Positions 8,410 to 18,143 of a DNA stretch of 64,000 nt are shown piece after piece. Positions within the stretch are counted from its first letter, which is position 1. Every line of letters starts with the position of its first letter. The DNA is from Solirubrobacterales bacterium. GTDB taxonomy: Bacteria > Actinomycetota > Thermoleophilia > Solirubrobacterales > 70-9. The translations under genes were made by a program, and so were the position numbers. The DNA is taken from positions 186,001 to 250,000 of the forward strand of contig JADJRQ010000001.1 of assembly GCA_016712175.1 (NCBI GenBank), read 5' to 3'. The notes beneath the pieces are model-generated. The model searched no databases. It saw only the letters and a program-made list of their open reading frames with translations, and was not told the DNA's origin.

Positions 8410-9204
8410 ATGGAAGAAGATCGAGTCAAGATCACCGTCGAGAACCACGTCGCCGAAGTCGCATTGGTGCGGAGCGACAAACACAACGCCCTCGATGGAG
8501 ACATGTTCGAAGGAATCGTCGCGGCGGCCGAGCGGCTGGCCGGCGAATCCGGACTCAGGGCAGTGGTCCTCCACGGCGAAGGCCCGAGCTTCTGTTCCGG
8601 GATCGATGTAGGCTGGCTCGCTGGTGAGGCTCAGAACTTCGCGGCGGAGGCAATGAAGCGCGACGACTTCGGCGCCAATCTCTTTCAGCGTGTCTCCACC
8701 GCGTGGATCGAGGTACCGGTGCCGGTGGTCGCAGCCATCCACGGCAACTGCTTTGGCGGTGGCCTTCAGATTGCCCTCGGAGCCGACATCCGGATGACCT
8801 CGGCCGACGCCAAGTGGAGCATTCGAGAAGTCCACTGGGGACTCGTCCCGGACATGGGCATCACCGCTTCCCTTCCACGCTTGATGCCAATCGACAAGGC
8901 CAAGGAACTCACTTACACCGGACGACTCGTGAGCGGCGAAGAAGCCGCGGCCTACGGACTGGCAACCCGGGTCGAAGCCGACCCGCTCGAAGCGGCCCGG
9001 GCTCTCGCGGCGGAGATAGCTGGCCGCTCACCGCATGCGGTGAGGTCCGTGAAGGCGTTGTTCGACACGACGTGGAGCAGCCAGGACAAGTCCGCCCTGG
9101 AGCTCGAATCAGAACTTCAGATGAAACTGATCGGCTCCCCCAACCAGATGGCCGCAGTCATGGCGGGAGTGACCAAGGAGCCGCCGGAGTTCATTGACCC
9201 TTGA
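8410..9204 (+). CDS. Enoyl-CoA hydratase/isomerase (crotonase) family protein
   Basis: The protein has 264 residues from ATG 8410 (MEEDRVK); a TTG eight codons upstream is less likely. The crotonase fold is clear. One oxyanion-hole segment is SFCSGIDVGWL (residues 60-70) and the second is HGNCFGGGLQIALGADIRM. The active-site region is WSIREVHWGLVPDMGIT. Family members hydrate or isomerise enoyl-CoA in beta-oxidation or related steps. The last 14 bases overlap the end of the convergent gene that stops at 9191. No other beta-oxidation gene is adjacent; the nearest are the thiolase and dehydrogenase at 20-22 kb. Confidence 0.85.
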   Translation: MEEDRVKITVENHVAEVALVRSDKHNALDGDMFEGIVAAAERLAGESGLRAVVLHGEGPSFCSGIDVGWLAGEAQNFAAEAMKRDDFGANLFQRVSTAWIEVPVPVVAAIHGNCFGGGLQIALGADIRMTSADAKWSIREVHWGLVPDMGITASLPRLMPIDKAKELTYTGRLVSGEEAAAYGLATRVEADPLEAARALAAEIAGRSPHAVRSVKALFDTTWSSQDKSALELESELQMKLIGSPNQMAAVMAGVTKEPPEFIDP

Positions 9205-10589
9205 CGGTTACCCGCGCCATCGAAGTCATTGACTGGTAGTAGATGTCCCGTCCCCAACCGGGTGCGGGAAACAGGAACGCCTGACTCGGTGACGGGACCT
9301 CCACCCGGCCCTTCTCTTCGCCTGTATCCAGGGCGAGCACGACCAGATGGTCGTAACCGATCGGCCTCGAGAACTTCCTGACGATTGCGGCCCTGCCCAG
9401 GAACCGGACTACAGGCCGAATCGCCACCCGGAGCTTCGGCTGCCTGAGAGCACCCGGGTCACGGAAGTCCTGGACCACCAGTTCACGGGTGTCCGGGTAG
9501 AGGATCAGGTGTCCTGCGTGAGCGAAATCTTCACGTTTCCAGAGCGGTTCGAGCTCGTCATCAACCAGCTTCCAGGGCAGTCAGCACGGCGTTGCCGGCG
9601 TCGTAGCCGATGACCACTCCTTTGACCGGGTCCCAGGCGGGCGGGTTTGACTCGGTCCCGTAGGGCAGGCCGCTGATCTCGATCGAGCCGACCACCCCGG
9701 CATCGTCCTGCCTTGCCCACCACAGCCGGACGGGATTCGGTTCTTCCCCGGAATCACGCATCGTCCAGTCGACTGAGTTTCGGCCCTGGTCCATCCAGAA
9801 GACGTGTTCGTCACTGATGACCGGATCCCAGCCGTAGCTCTGCCCGGGAGCCGGTCCGAATCGCGGCCTCCAGGTGTCGTCGACCACGATCTTCCCGGCC
9901 TCCCGATCGAGGCTGATTCGAAAAACCGTCTCGGTGCCGACGACGACCACGTTCTCACCGTCTGCGGCCAACCGGGCGATACTCGGCTCGGGCAGTTCGA
10001 GCTCGGGCGCGACCGACTCGAGCGTCTCCGGATCGAGGATCGAGATCGTCGACCGGGCAAGGCCGTCGGGGGCGTCGCAGTCTTTGGTGACGAGTTCACC
10101 GGTGTCGAGAATGACGAACGAGTTGTACGGCCGCTCGACGACCGGCAACTGCCGTGATACGAGCACTTCGAGGTCGGGGTTCAATCGGTGTGCCCAGCAT
10201 CCAAACACCATGTAGATGTCGCCGTTGGCGTGGACCGCGATGCCGCCGGGCCAGTACTTGCCGGACGGGAACCTCGGGCTGGAAACGATGACCTCGAGCG
10301 TCTCTGGGTCGAGCTTCTCGACCCAGCCGTCAACCGATTTTGCCAGAGGATCACCGACCGGGATGTCGTGGCGCAGCGCGTAGAGCTCGCCGGGATCCCG
10401 GCGAATCAGCATGTCGCTGGCGAAAGCGTCGCGGAAGACGGCCAACTCCAGCTCCTCATCGGGCTGAATATCCGGGCCGGCCTGGCCGACCGGATTGCAG
10501 AGGCGGCGTGGGCCACCGTCTTCACAGGACCAGGACTGCGGCCAGTAGCCCGCGTTGCCGGACGCGGAACCGCCGACGCTCGAAGTCAC
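9191..10589 (-). CDS. Beta-rich (propeller-like) protein of unknown function, split by a frameshift
   Basis: The frame from GTG 10589 reads 342 codons and stops at about 9561. The remaining sequence continues without a gap in the next frame (WKLVDDELEPLWKREDFAH, then YPDTRELVVQDFRDPGAL) to TGA at 9191. The change falls at the GGG run 9575-9577 (CCC on the coding strand), where one extra base would explain it. The corrected protein has about 465 residues. It is rich in repeated blade-like pieces (ILDPETLESVAPELELPEP, LDTGELVTKDCDAPDG), suggesting a beta-propeller. No signal peptide or enzyme motif is visible. The start lies 7 bases after the DUF1330 stop, so the two form an operon. I do not know its function. 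Confidence 0.65.
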
Positions 10590-10596
10590 GGGTTGA

Positions 10597-11004
10597 TCAG
10601 CCCGTGGGAAAAACGAGGTTCGAAACGATGAGCCGGCTGTCGGCCAGGCCAGCGGTGCGGTGAGCCGATATCTTCAGATATTCGGGATCGGTCACCATCC
10701 TGATGAAGGCCTGGCGATTCGGGTACTTGACCTGGATCACCATGTCCCATTCCTTTTCTTCAGGGCCGATGATGCTGTCTTCGCAAGTCGCGGCCGAGAG
10801 AACCTCGCCGCCGACACTTTCGAGAAACGGAGCTACGGCCATGGAATACGTGCCATACGCCTCGGCTCCGCTCATGCCGGCGTCGGCCCCGTCGGCCTCC
10901 GCCTTGAACTTGACGAGGTTGAGCATCAGAATCGGGCTCTCGTCGGTGGAGTTGGTGAGTTTTCCGATTTGGTTTGCATCGGGCTCGATCGTCGGTTCAC
11001 TCAT
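10597..11004 (-). CDS. DUF1330-family (dimeric alpha/beta barrel) protein
   Basis: The protein has 135 residues. The start PILMLNLVKFK and the pattern AYGTYSMAVAPFLESVGGEVL...MVIQVKYPNRQAFIRMV place it in the DUF1330 / dimeric ferredoxin-like-barrel group, small cytosolic proteins of unclear enzymatic role. It lies 27 bases downstream of the sulfatase and directly upstream of the frameshifted propeller-like gene, all on the minus strand, so the three may be one transcript. Confidence 0.75.
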   Translation of the reverse strand: MSEPTIEPDANQIGKLTNSTDESPILMLNLVKFKAEADGADAGMSGAEAYGTYSMAVAPFLESVGGEVLSAATCEDSIIGPEEKEWDMVIQVKYPNRQAFIRMVTDPEYLKISAHRTAGLADSRLIVSNLVFPTG

Positions 11005-11031
11005 GGGCGAATCCTCTCGTTTTGGCTTGAT

Positions 11032-12699
11032 TCAGCGACAGTTCGAGCCGCGACATTCGGACAGGCGGAGTGCCATCGCTTCAAGTCCCGCGACCTTCTT
11101 GGCCTTCGCCGGGTCGGTCGCGAGATTTTCCAGCTCGTCGGGATCCTTCTTCAGGTCATAGAGCTCGATGTTCGGAGCGTCGAAAGTCCAGTGGATGTAC
11201 TTGTACCGGTGCGTCCTGACTCCGTAATACGGCTGGTCGAAAGCGGTGATCGGGGTGTAGAACTTGAGTAGCGGCCGCATCGCCTGGAGCGGAATGTTCC
11301 GCTTCGGCAGCCTCCTCTTCCCCTTGGCTGAAGGCAATAGTGAGATTCCATCCATGACCCGGCCAGGCTTGACGTTCGCCATGTCGAGGATGGTCTTGGT
11401 CACGTCCACGTCCATCGCCGGGCCTTTCAGATTCTTTCCGGCCCTGATCCCCGGCCCCCGCATCAAGAGCGGAATACGGATCGAGTTTTCGTACGGAAGG
11501 AACTTCGAGCTACGCAGCCGATGCTCGCCCTGGAGGTATCCGTTGTCCGAGTCGAAGACGATGTAGGTCTTCTTGTATTCCTTCGCTCGCTTGAGCTGTT
11601 TGACGATCTTTCCGATCTGATCGTCGACAGCCCGGTCGGCGCCGAGGCGACCCCGGTAGTTGTCGCCGATCTCTTCGACCTGCTCGTCAGTCAGAAGCGG
11701 CAGGTTCTTGAGGTTGGCTGCCTTGTCAGAAACGTCGGCCTCGTTGAAGGAAGGAGGCTTGGGCACGGGAACCTTGTCGAAGGTGTGGCGATACCGGGCG
11801 GGCGGCCTCGGGTCGGGACCCGGGGCCCCCTTGCGGAATCCCTGAGCGTGGTTGGTGTCCTCTGCATGCGGGCCGGGGGTCGAGTAGTAGAGGAAGAAAG
11901 GCCGCTTCTTCGGGGCGTTTCTCTTGACGAAACGCGCCGCATAGTTACCACCGACGTCCACGGTGTAAATCTTTTCTTTCTGGGTGCCGAAGTAGTCACA
12001 GGGGTCAAACGTTTTGCAGAACGTGGTGAGTAGCCCGGGGAAGCTGGTGGGCGGATTGTTGGCGAGGTCGGTCGCCAGGTCCATCTGGGCCTCGGCGTAG
12101 TCGCGGTCGCCGAAATACTTGAGCTTGCCGTTGATGTTCATCGCGTAGTTGAAGTAGTCGTAAGTCGAGTTGTCGAGCAACCCTGCCCAGTAGTTCCAAC
12201 CCGGTGGCACTTCGGTTCGGCCGAGAGCGCCGTACTCGTTCAGGTACTTGCCGATCATCGCTGTCCGGTAGCCCGCGCGGTGCAGCCAGGGGCCCAGCGA
12301 GTTCCGCTGGTTGAGCTTGCCGGGCAGGTTCTTGAAGGTGTAGTGCCCACCTTCGTTCGCCCTGAAGTTGCTGAGCACCTTGTTGTTGTGCGAGAGCTGA
12401 CCGGTCAGGAACGAAGCACGGGCCGGGCCGCACAGCGGGTAGGGCGCGACGTAGTTCGAATAGTCGGTTCCGCCGTGCTTGATCAGGCGTCGCAGGTTCG
12501 GCATGTGGGCAAGGTCGCCGCGGATCGAGTCGTCGGTCTGGATGACCACGATGTTCGGCCGGGCAAGCTTCCTGACCTTTGACTTTGCGGGCATCGCAGC
12601 CACGAACATCGCGACCAGCGCCATGACAAAAGCAGAAGCGAACACGACCGATGGCCAGTTCACTCCGTCGCCCCGACAACCTTCAACCCGAATCCTCAC
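11032..12699 (-). CDS. Exported type I sulfatase
   Basis: The protein has up to 555 residues. The N-terminus has a hydrophobic signal segment (about residues 15-35) followed by the sulfatase domain. VVIQTDDS supplies the metal-binding Asp pair. The catalytic signature is C90-G-P-A-R, in which the cysteine would be converted to formylglycine, and SFLTGQLSHNN follows. The late HRYKYIHWTFD and NIELYDLKKDPDELENLA segments are typical of sulfatases. It should hydrolyse sulfate esters outside the cell; the substrate is unknown. A GTG at 12663 is a plausible alternative start. The coding sequence is complete. Neither a formylglycine-generating enzyme nor an anaerobic maturase gene is in the window. 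Confidence 0.87.
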   Translation of the reverse strand: MRIRVEGCRGDGVNWPSVVFASAFVMALVAMFVAAMPAKSKVRKLARPNIVVIQTDDSIRGDLAHMPNLRRLIKHGGTDYSNYVAPYPLCGPARASFLTGQLSHNNKVLSNFRANEGGHYTFKNLPGKLNQRNSLGPWLHRAGYRTAMIGKYLNEYGALGRTEVPPGWNYWAGLLDNSTYDYFNYAMNINGKLKYFGDRDYAEAQMDLATDLANNPPTSFPGLLTTFCKTFDPCDYFGTQKEKIYTVDVGGNYAARFVKRNAPKKRPFFLYYSTPGPHAEDTNHAQGFRKGAPGPDPRPPARYRHTFDKVPVPKPPSFNEADVSDKAANLKNLPLLTDEQVEEIGDNYRGRLGADRAVDDQIGKIVKQLKRAKEYKKTYIVFDSDNGYLQGEHRLRSSKFLPYENSIRIPLLMRGPGIRAGKNLKGPAMDVDVTKTILDMANVKPGRVMDGISLLPSAKGKRRLPKRNIPLQAMRPLLKFYTPITAFDQPYYGVRTHRYKYIHWTFDAPNIELYDLKKDPDELENLATDPAKAKKVAGLEAMALRLSECRGSNCR

Positions 12700-12825
12700 C
12701 GCTCTCCTTCGCTCATTAATCCAACACGAATCTCGAAGGCTGAAACCCGCTACCCGCGCCAGAGTTTCTGTCCAGCCCTATTGTTCAATAGCCAATAGTA
12801 GCGCCTGAGTCAAGCCAAACGGGAA

Positions 12826-13326
12826 TCAGGCCCCGGGCTTGATCACCATCAGGAAGATCGCGGCGATGACCAGCACTCCGGTGAAGGCACCCAATGCACC
12901 TTCGACCCCGGACAGCCGGTTGTATTCCTCGGAAGGCTCGAATTCCCCCTCCGGCGACGCGGCGATCTCTTCGGTGATCATCGCCCCGAGCTTCTTGTCG
13001 GTCGGGATGAAGTACATGCCGTTGATCCCGCCGATCAGGATCACGATCGCAATCGAGGAGCTGATCCAGAACGAGCCGAGGTCCCAGTTGCCTTCGCTCA
13101 CCTGGTAGAGGCCGGTGATCAGAATCACCAGCAGGGCGGGGTTCGCGAAATAGCGATTCAGAACTATCTGAATGCGGTGGACGACAGGGATGTGGCGTTT
13201 GTCCACGCCCGCCGCGGCCGGCAGCAGGATCGATTCGGCGAACGTTGCTCCGAGACCCACGACCACGGCAGTGATGTGAATCCAGAGGGAGATGTTGTAC
13301 CCGGTGATTGTGGCTGTTATGTCCAT
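12826..13326 (-). CDS. DUF2269-like integral membrane protein
   Basis: The protein has 166 residues with four predicted membrane segments (about 12-35, 60-80, 87-107 and 142-163). The N-terminal helix LWIHITAVVVGLGATF, with a histidine in the membrane, and the length fit the DUF2269 group of putative integral membrane proteins. It starts nine bases after the stop of the DUF1295 gene on the same strand, so the pair is an operon. Function unknown. Confidence 0.6.
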   Translation of the reverse strand: MDITATITGYNISLWIHITAVVVGLGATFAESILLPAAAGVDKRHIPVVHRIQIVLNRYFANPALLVILITGLYQVSEGNWDLGSFWISSSIAIVILIGGINGMYFIPTDKKLGAMITEEIAASPEGEFEPSEEYNRLSGVEGALGAFTGVLVIAAIFLMVIKPGA

Positions 13327-13335
13327 GTTGAAACC

Positions 13336-14127
13336 CTACCTCCCTTTGCCGGATCGACTCTTGGGCGGGAAGGGGATGAAAGCGCTGGTACGTTCAACAT
13401 ATTCCTCGTATCCGGGCCGGCGGGAAGACATGTCGGACTCGAGCATCGTCACTCCGGACACCCGCAGGATGAAGAAGGTCATGACGATCGGACCGATCGC
13501 GGTCCACCAGCCGGCTCCGGAACCGATCGCGACCACCCAGAGGCCCCACCAGACAGTCACGTCGCCGAAGTAGTTCGGGTGACGGGTGTATTTCCACAGG
13601 CCCCGGTCCATCACCTGACCCTTGTTCGCCGGATCCTTCTTGAAGGCGGTCAACTGGGCGTCACCGATTCCTTCGAACGCCAGTCCGATTGCGAAGACCA
13701 CGACGCCAGCCCAGGAAAGCCAGCCGATCGATTCCGGCGGCTGTGCCCCCAGGGACTGAAGCGGCGTGGAAACGACGAGCGCCAGGAAACCCTGGAGCAG
13801 GAAGACGCCGAAGAAAGACCAGATCCAGAAACTCTTCCCTCGTCGTTCACGCATCTTCGTGTAACGACGATCCTCGTCATGCCCGAGGTTTCGGCGACCG
13901 ATGTGGATCGCCAGACGGAGTCCCCAGGCCGTGGTCAGGACTGCCCCGAGCAGCATTGCGTCGGGACCGTCGCCGGCCAGGTACGAAGACCAGGCGATCA
14001 CGACAAAGGCGAGACCCCAGGCGATGTCCGCGATCCCGGCGTCATGGATCGCGAGGCTGATCAGCCAGAAGGTGGTCATCAAGGCGACTGCCGCGATTAC
14101 CGCGGGGATGGTGACTGAGAGGTCCAT
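13336..14127 (-). CDS. DUF1295 (steroid 5-alpha-reductase-like) membrane protein
   Basis: The protein has 263 residues and about six membrane helices. The diagnostic C-terminal region YTRHPNYFGDVTVWWGLW is shared by the DUF1295 / steroid 5-alpha-reductase / isoprenylcysteine-methyltransferase superfamily, which act on lipid-like substrates in the membrane. The early DIAWGLAFVVIAW segment also fits DUF1295. Substrate and cofactor are not known. It is the first gene of a two-gene operon with the DUF2269-like protein and is divergent from the quinoprotein gene, with 82 bases between them. Confidence 0.8.
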   Translation of the reverse strand: MDLSVTIPAVIAAVALMTTFWLISLAIHDAGIADIAWGLAFVVIAWSSYLAGDGPDAMLLGAVLTTAWGLRLAIHIGRRNLGHDEDRRYTKMRERRGKSFWIWSFFGVFLLQGFLALVVSTPLQSLGAQPPESIGWLSWAGVVVFAIGLAFEGIGDAQLTAFKKDPANKGQVMDRGLWKYTRHPNYFGDVTVWWGLWVVAIGSGAGWWTAIGPIVMTFFILRVSGVTMLESDMSSRRPGYEEYVERTSAFIPFPPKSRSGKGR

Positions 14128-14209
14128 ATGTCAGTTGTACCCGGAACCCGGTGAGTTGGTCGACTCGGTGGCAAGCGAAACTAACCGGGTCCGTCATAGT
14201 TAACAGGAC

Positions 14210-15820
14210 ATGACGCGACTGCTGACCATCACTGCCCTGGTCCTGATCACGATGACAACCGGGGCGGCGTCAGCCGCCACGTTCAAGCCTCTCGCGCCTG
14301 AGGAAGCCTGGAATTCAACTCCGATTTTCGCCACTGCTCCGGAGAATGATCCTCGGGTCTTTGTAGTCGAACGCGGCGACTCTGGCACCCACAAAGCCGA
14401 GGTCAGGATCATCAAGGACGGTGCTCTCCAGTCGCAACCGTTCCTCACGGTCCCCAACGTCGACGTCAGCGTTGAACGTGGTCTGCTTTCGATTGCTTTC
14501 GCTCCGGACTACAAGACCAGTGGCCGCTTCTACGTATTTCAGGTCGCCAACGGTCCCGGTGACACGATCGACCCGAGCGGCACCAAGGGTGACATTCGGA
14601 TAGTCGAATACAAACGGTCGGCGACCAACCCGGACCTCGCTGATCCGGCCTCCGGACGGCTCGTCATCAAGACGCCGCACTCGGCAGGCAATCACAACGG
14701 TGGCTGGATGGGCTTCGGTCCGGACAGCCTTCTCTACTTCACAATCGGCGACAACAACTCGCCATCGACCAATGCCCAGGACCTGGGCAACCTCTACGGC
14801 AAAGTCCTCCGGATCGATCCCGTCGGAAGCGCCCCCGGTGAGTACACGATTCCTCCCGGCAACCCTTACGGCGGCCTCTTCGATCCGAACCCGGGCGCCC
14901 GGGGAGAGATCTTCTACTACGGGCTGAGGAATCCCTACCGGGCTTCTTTCAGCAACGTCGGTCTGGTCATCGGAGATGTCGGCGCCGGCCAGACCGAAGA
15001 GGTCGACGTCCTTCCTACTGACACTGCCTCTGGCCAGAATCTGGGGTGGCCGACCTGCGAAGGATTCTGTGATTCACCGCATCCGGAGTTCACCGAACCT
15101 TTCTTCACTTACGAACATGACTACAGCGGTAGCCCCGCACCGGGCACCGGCAATGTGATCATCGGCGGCTACGTGATTCGCGACCCCGACCTGACCGGGC
15201 TCACTGGCCGTTACATCTACGGCGACAACAACCGTTCTGATTTGAGGACGCTGAATCTCTCGGTTCCGGGTGGAGATCCGGTCGACCCCGGCCTCAGTGT
15301 CAACCGGTTCTCGCTGATCTCCTTTGGCGAAGACAGCCTGGGCTGTACCTACGTGATGGCTGACGGAACCGTCTCCCGGATCGCCGCCGATGCCGCGGCT
15401 CCCACCGCTTGTCCCCACGAGATCAACGTGCCCGACCCACCCGACCCGCCGGTCGATTCGACCAGCCCCAAGCTCAAACTCGCCGGCAAGCGCCAGAAAC
15501 TCCGCCGGAAGATCGTAATCTCTGCGACCTGCTCGGAGAACTGCTCGATCAGCGCGAAGGGATCCGTGAAAGCGAAGCGGCACGGCAAGAAGAAAGCCCT
15601 TGGCTTCAAGTTCAAAAGGGCCACCCGTGATGGCGCCGCCAACACGCGAGTAAAGGTGGTGCTCAGGCTCAAGTGGAAAGCATTGAAGAGAGCACGCAAG
15701 GTACTCCGGAGTGGCCGGAAGCTCAGGGCCACATTCCGCGCGGTCGCGGCCGACCCCTCGGGCAACAGGGTTTCGGACAAGGTAAGGCTGAAGATCAAGC
15801 GCTCGCCGAAGAAGCGGTAA
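14210..15820 (+). CDS. Secreted PQQ-type sugar dehydrogenase with basic C-terminal domain
   Basis: The protein has 536 residues with a signal peptide (1-22, ending GAASAA). Residues 25-390 form the soluble-glucose/sorbosone-dehydrogenase propeller: LLSIAFAPDYKTSGRFYV, the His-bearing AGNHNGGWMGFGPDSLLYF, the Arg-bearing FYYGLRNPYRASF, and GQTEEVDVL. Such enzymes oxidise sugars outside the cell with bound PQQ. From about residue 410 the sequence changes to a proline linker and a Lys/Arg-rich domain with two cysteines (ATCSENCSISAKG). A similar domain ends the ELWxxDGT protein at 39 kb. PQQ synthesis genes are not in the window, so cofactor use is inferred from the family only. Confidence 0.83.
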   Translation: MTRLLTITALVLITMTTGAASAATFKPLAPEEAWNSTPIFATAPENDPRVFVVERGDSGTHKAEVRIIKDGALQSQPFLTVPNVDVSVERGLLSIAFAPDYKTSGRFYVFQVANGPGDTIDPSGTKGDIRIVEYKRSATNPDLADPASGRLVIKTPHSAGNHNGGWMGFGPDSLLYFTIGDNNSPSTNAQDLGNLYGKVLRIDPVGSAPGEYTIPPGNPYGGLFDPNPGARGEIFYYGLRNPYRASFSNVGLVIGDVGAGQTEEVDVLPTDTASGQNLGWPTCEGFCDSPHPEFTEPFFTYEHDYSGSPAPGTGNVIIGGYVIRDPDLTGLTGRYIYGDNNRSDLRTLNLSVPGGDPVDPGLSVNRFSLISFGEDSLGCTYVMADGTVSRIAADAAAPTACPHEINVPDPPDPPVDSTSPKLKLAGKRQKLRRKIVISATCSENCSISAKGSVKAKRHGKKKALGFKFKRATRDGAANTRVKVVLRLKWKALKRARKVLRSGRKLRATFRAVAADPSGNRVSDKVRLKIKRSPKKR

Positions 15821-15869
15821 ACGACGCCGCTCCGGCAAATCGATGAAGCTGCTGGCGTAGGATTGGTCG

Positions 15870-16676
15870 ATGGACGAACCTGCCGTAGAACCAGTCACCC
15901 TTTCCAGGAAGAAATACGAGAAGAAGCTGAAGAAGCTCCAGGTCGAGTTGGTTCGGCTCCAGGAATGGATCAAGAAAGAAGGACTACGCGTTGTCGTGCT
16001 CTTCGAAGGACGGGACACCGCCGGCAAGGGCGGGGTGATCAAGCGCATCACGGAGAGGACCAGCCCCCGGGTCATCCGGACCGTCGCGCTCACCACACCG
16101 ACCGACCGCGAAAAGACCCAGTGGTATTTCCAGCGTTACGTGTCGCATCTGCCGGCGGCAGGAGAGATGGTCCTATTTGACCGTAGCTGGTACAACCGCG
16201 CCGGGGTCGAAAAGGTGATGGGTTTCTGCACGGACGACGAGTACCACGAGTTCATCCGGACCGCACCGGTTTTCGAGCGGATGCTCCAGACCTCCGGGAT
16301 CATCGTCATCAAGTACTGGCTCTCGGTATCGGACGAAGAGCAGGAGCGACGGTTCAAGAAGCGGATCAAGGACCCGATGAAGCAATGGAAGCTCAGCCCG
16401 ATGGACCTCGAAGCCCGTGCCCGGTGGGTCGATTACGCCGAAGCCAAGGACGAGATGTTCGCCTACACCGATACCGCAGAGACCCCCTGGAACGTGGTCG
16501 AAGCCGACAGCAAGCGCACTGCCCGGCTCAACCTGATCAGCCACCTGCTCGACCAGATTCCGTATGAGAAGGTCAAGCAGCAGAAGATCAAGCTCCCACC
16601 CAGCCAGAAACGGGAATACGTCCGACCGCCCGCCGACAGCCAGCACTACGTGCCCACCCGTTACCTGGTCGATTAG
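15870..16676 (+). CDS. ppk2: Polyphosphate kinase 2 family protein
   Basis: The protein has 268 residues, the length of single-domain PPK2 enzymes. Walker A is FEGRDTAGKGG (about residues 49-59) and the Walker B/lid region is FDRSWYNRAGVE. WYFQRYVSHLP and MKQWKLSPMDLEARARWVDYA are strongly conserved in the family. PPK2 enzymes transfer phosphate between polyphosphate and nucleotides (ADP/GDP, some AMP). The sequence resembles class I, but class assignment needs alignment. It is 49 bases after the sugar dehydrogenase on the same strand. Confidence 0.92.
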   Translation: MDEPAVEPVTLSRKKYEKKLKKLQVELVRLQEWIKKEGLRVVVLFEGRDTAGKGGVIKRITERTSPRVIRTVALTTPTDREKTQWYFQRYVSHLPAAGEMVLFDRSWYNRAGVEKVMGFCTDDEYHEFIRTAPVFERMLQTSGIIVIKYWLSVSDEEQERRFKKRIKDPMKQWKLSPMDLEARARWVDYAEAKDEMFAYTDTAETPWNVVEADSKRTARLNLISHLLDQIPYEKVKQQKIKLPPSQKREYVRPPADSQHYVPTRYLVD

Positions 16677-16733
16677 GCGCGGGTAGGATCGGTTCATGAA
16701 GGGCTGGCCTGACCGCGGATTGCCGGACAGCTG

Positions 16734-18129
16734 ATGGAGGCCGGAGTCTCACTCGGTTTCAAGAGTCTTGAGAACGAAGTTCGCGTTGATTCCCTGCCTG
16801 TGGAAGGAGACGTCCCCGGGTGGCTGACCGGCTCGTTGATCCGCACCGGACCCTCGAAGTTCGAGGTCGGCGACCAATCGATGAACCATTGGTTCGACGG
16901 CCTGGCGATGCTTCACCGCTTTTCCTTCAACGGAGGAGGCGTTTCGTACGCGAGCCGGTTTCTGGAGAGCAACGCATACCGCGCGGCGACGGCGAAGGGA
17001 GAGATCACCTACGCCGAGTTCGCGACCGATCCGTGCCGGTCACTCTTCAAGCGCGCAGTGTCGATGTTCCAGCCCAATCTCTCCGACAACAACAACGTCA
17101 ACCTGGTCAAGCTCGGTGAGCGATTCGTGGCGATGACCGAGACACCGCTCCCGATCGAGTTCGATCCCGAGACCCTCGAATCCGCCGGGGTCGCCTGGGA
17201 CGTGCCTGGTTTGCTGACCACGGCCCACCCCCACCTGGACAGCCATTCCGGCGGAATGCTGAACTACGCGGTCAAGTTCGGCCGTCGCAACGAGTATCGG
17301 TTCTTCAGCCTCGGTCCCGCTTCCGGCGACGACGTGAACGTGATCTCGTCGCCGGTCACGAAGCAACCCGCCTACATGCATTCGTTCGGACTGACCGAGA
17401 ACTGGATCGTGCTCGCGGAGTACCCATTCGTGGTCAACCCGCTGGCACTTCTGTTCTCCGGACGTCCGTTCATCGAGAACTTCAAGTGGAAGCCGGAACT
17501 CGGCACCCGGTTCACCCTGATCGACCGAAAAACGGGCGAAGAAACCGGACCATTCGTGACCGATCCGTGCTTCGCCTTTCACCACGTAAACGCATTCGAG
17601 TCGGATGACGGTCAGGTGGTCGCCGACATATGCACCTTCGACGACGCCGAAGTAGTTCAGAGTCTCTACCTGGACAACCTCCGGAGTGGCAGCTCGATCC
17701 CGGCACCCGCGTTGACCCGCTTCACGATTACACCCGGCGCCGGAACGGTCGATTCAGAGCGCCTGATCGAAGAGCCGCTGGAACTGCCGCGGATCAACTA
17801 CGGACGCAGCAATACCCGGCCCTACCGTTTTGCCTGGGGCCTGGGAACCGACGGGACGAGCTACTTCGACCGGATCGTCGCGGCCGACCTCGAGACCCGG
17901 ACGAGCAAGGTCTGGAAGGCACCAGGCTGCTGGCCCGGCGAGCCGGTCTTCGCCTCCCGCCCTGGCGGGACTGATGAAGCGGACGGCGTGCTCCTGTCCG
18001 TCGTCCTTGACACTTCGGCAGAAACGTCGTTCCTGCTCGTCCTCGACGCGAAGACCCTTGAAGAGAAGGCCCGGGCGACCGTGCCCCACCACATCCCTTT
18101 CGGCTTCCCACGGCCAGTACGTCAGGTAG
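16734..18129 (+). CDS. Carotenoid oxygenase with a frameshift in the last codons
   Basis: This is a carotenoid-cleavage (RPE65/ACO-type) non-haem iron oxygenase. Three of the four iron-ligand histidine regions are intact: TAHPHLDSHSG (about residue 165), AYMHSFGLTE (216) and FAFHHVNAFES (283). In the printed frame, HHIPFGF runs into unrelated residues and would end at 18269. With one C removed from CCC 18107-18109, the protein ends HHIPFGF-HGQYVR at TAG 18127-18129, giving 464 residues and the normal family C-terminus. That restored histidine, six residues from the end, corresponds to the fourth iron ligand. I therefore annotate the corrected end. The uncorrected reading overlaps the antisense lipoprotein gene. 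Confidence 0.85.
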
Positions 18130-18143
18130 CTCGCGCCGGAAGC

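Noticed and set aside
13177..14118. Long plus-strand frame opposite DUF1295/DUF2269
   Set aside because: Charged, repeat-poor sequence with no motif; antisense to two recognisable membrane proteins.
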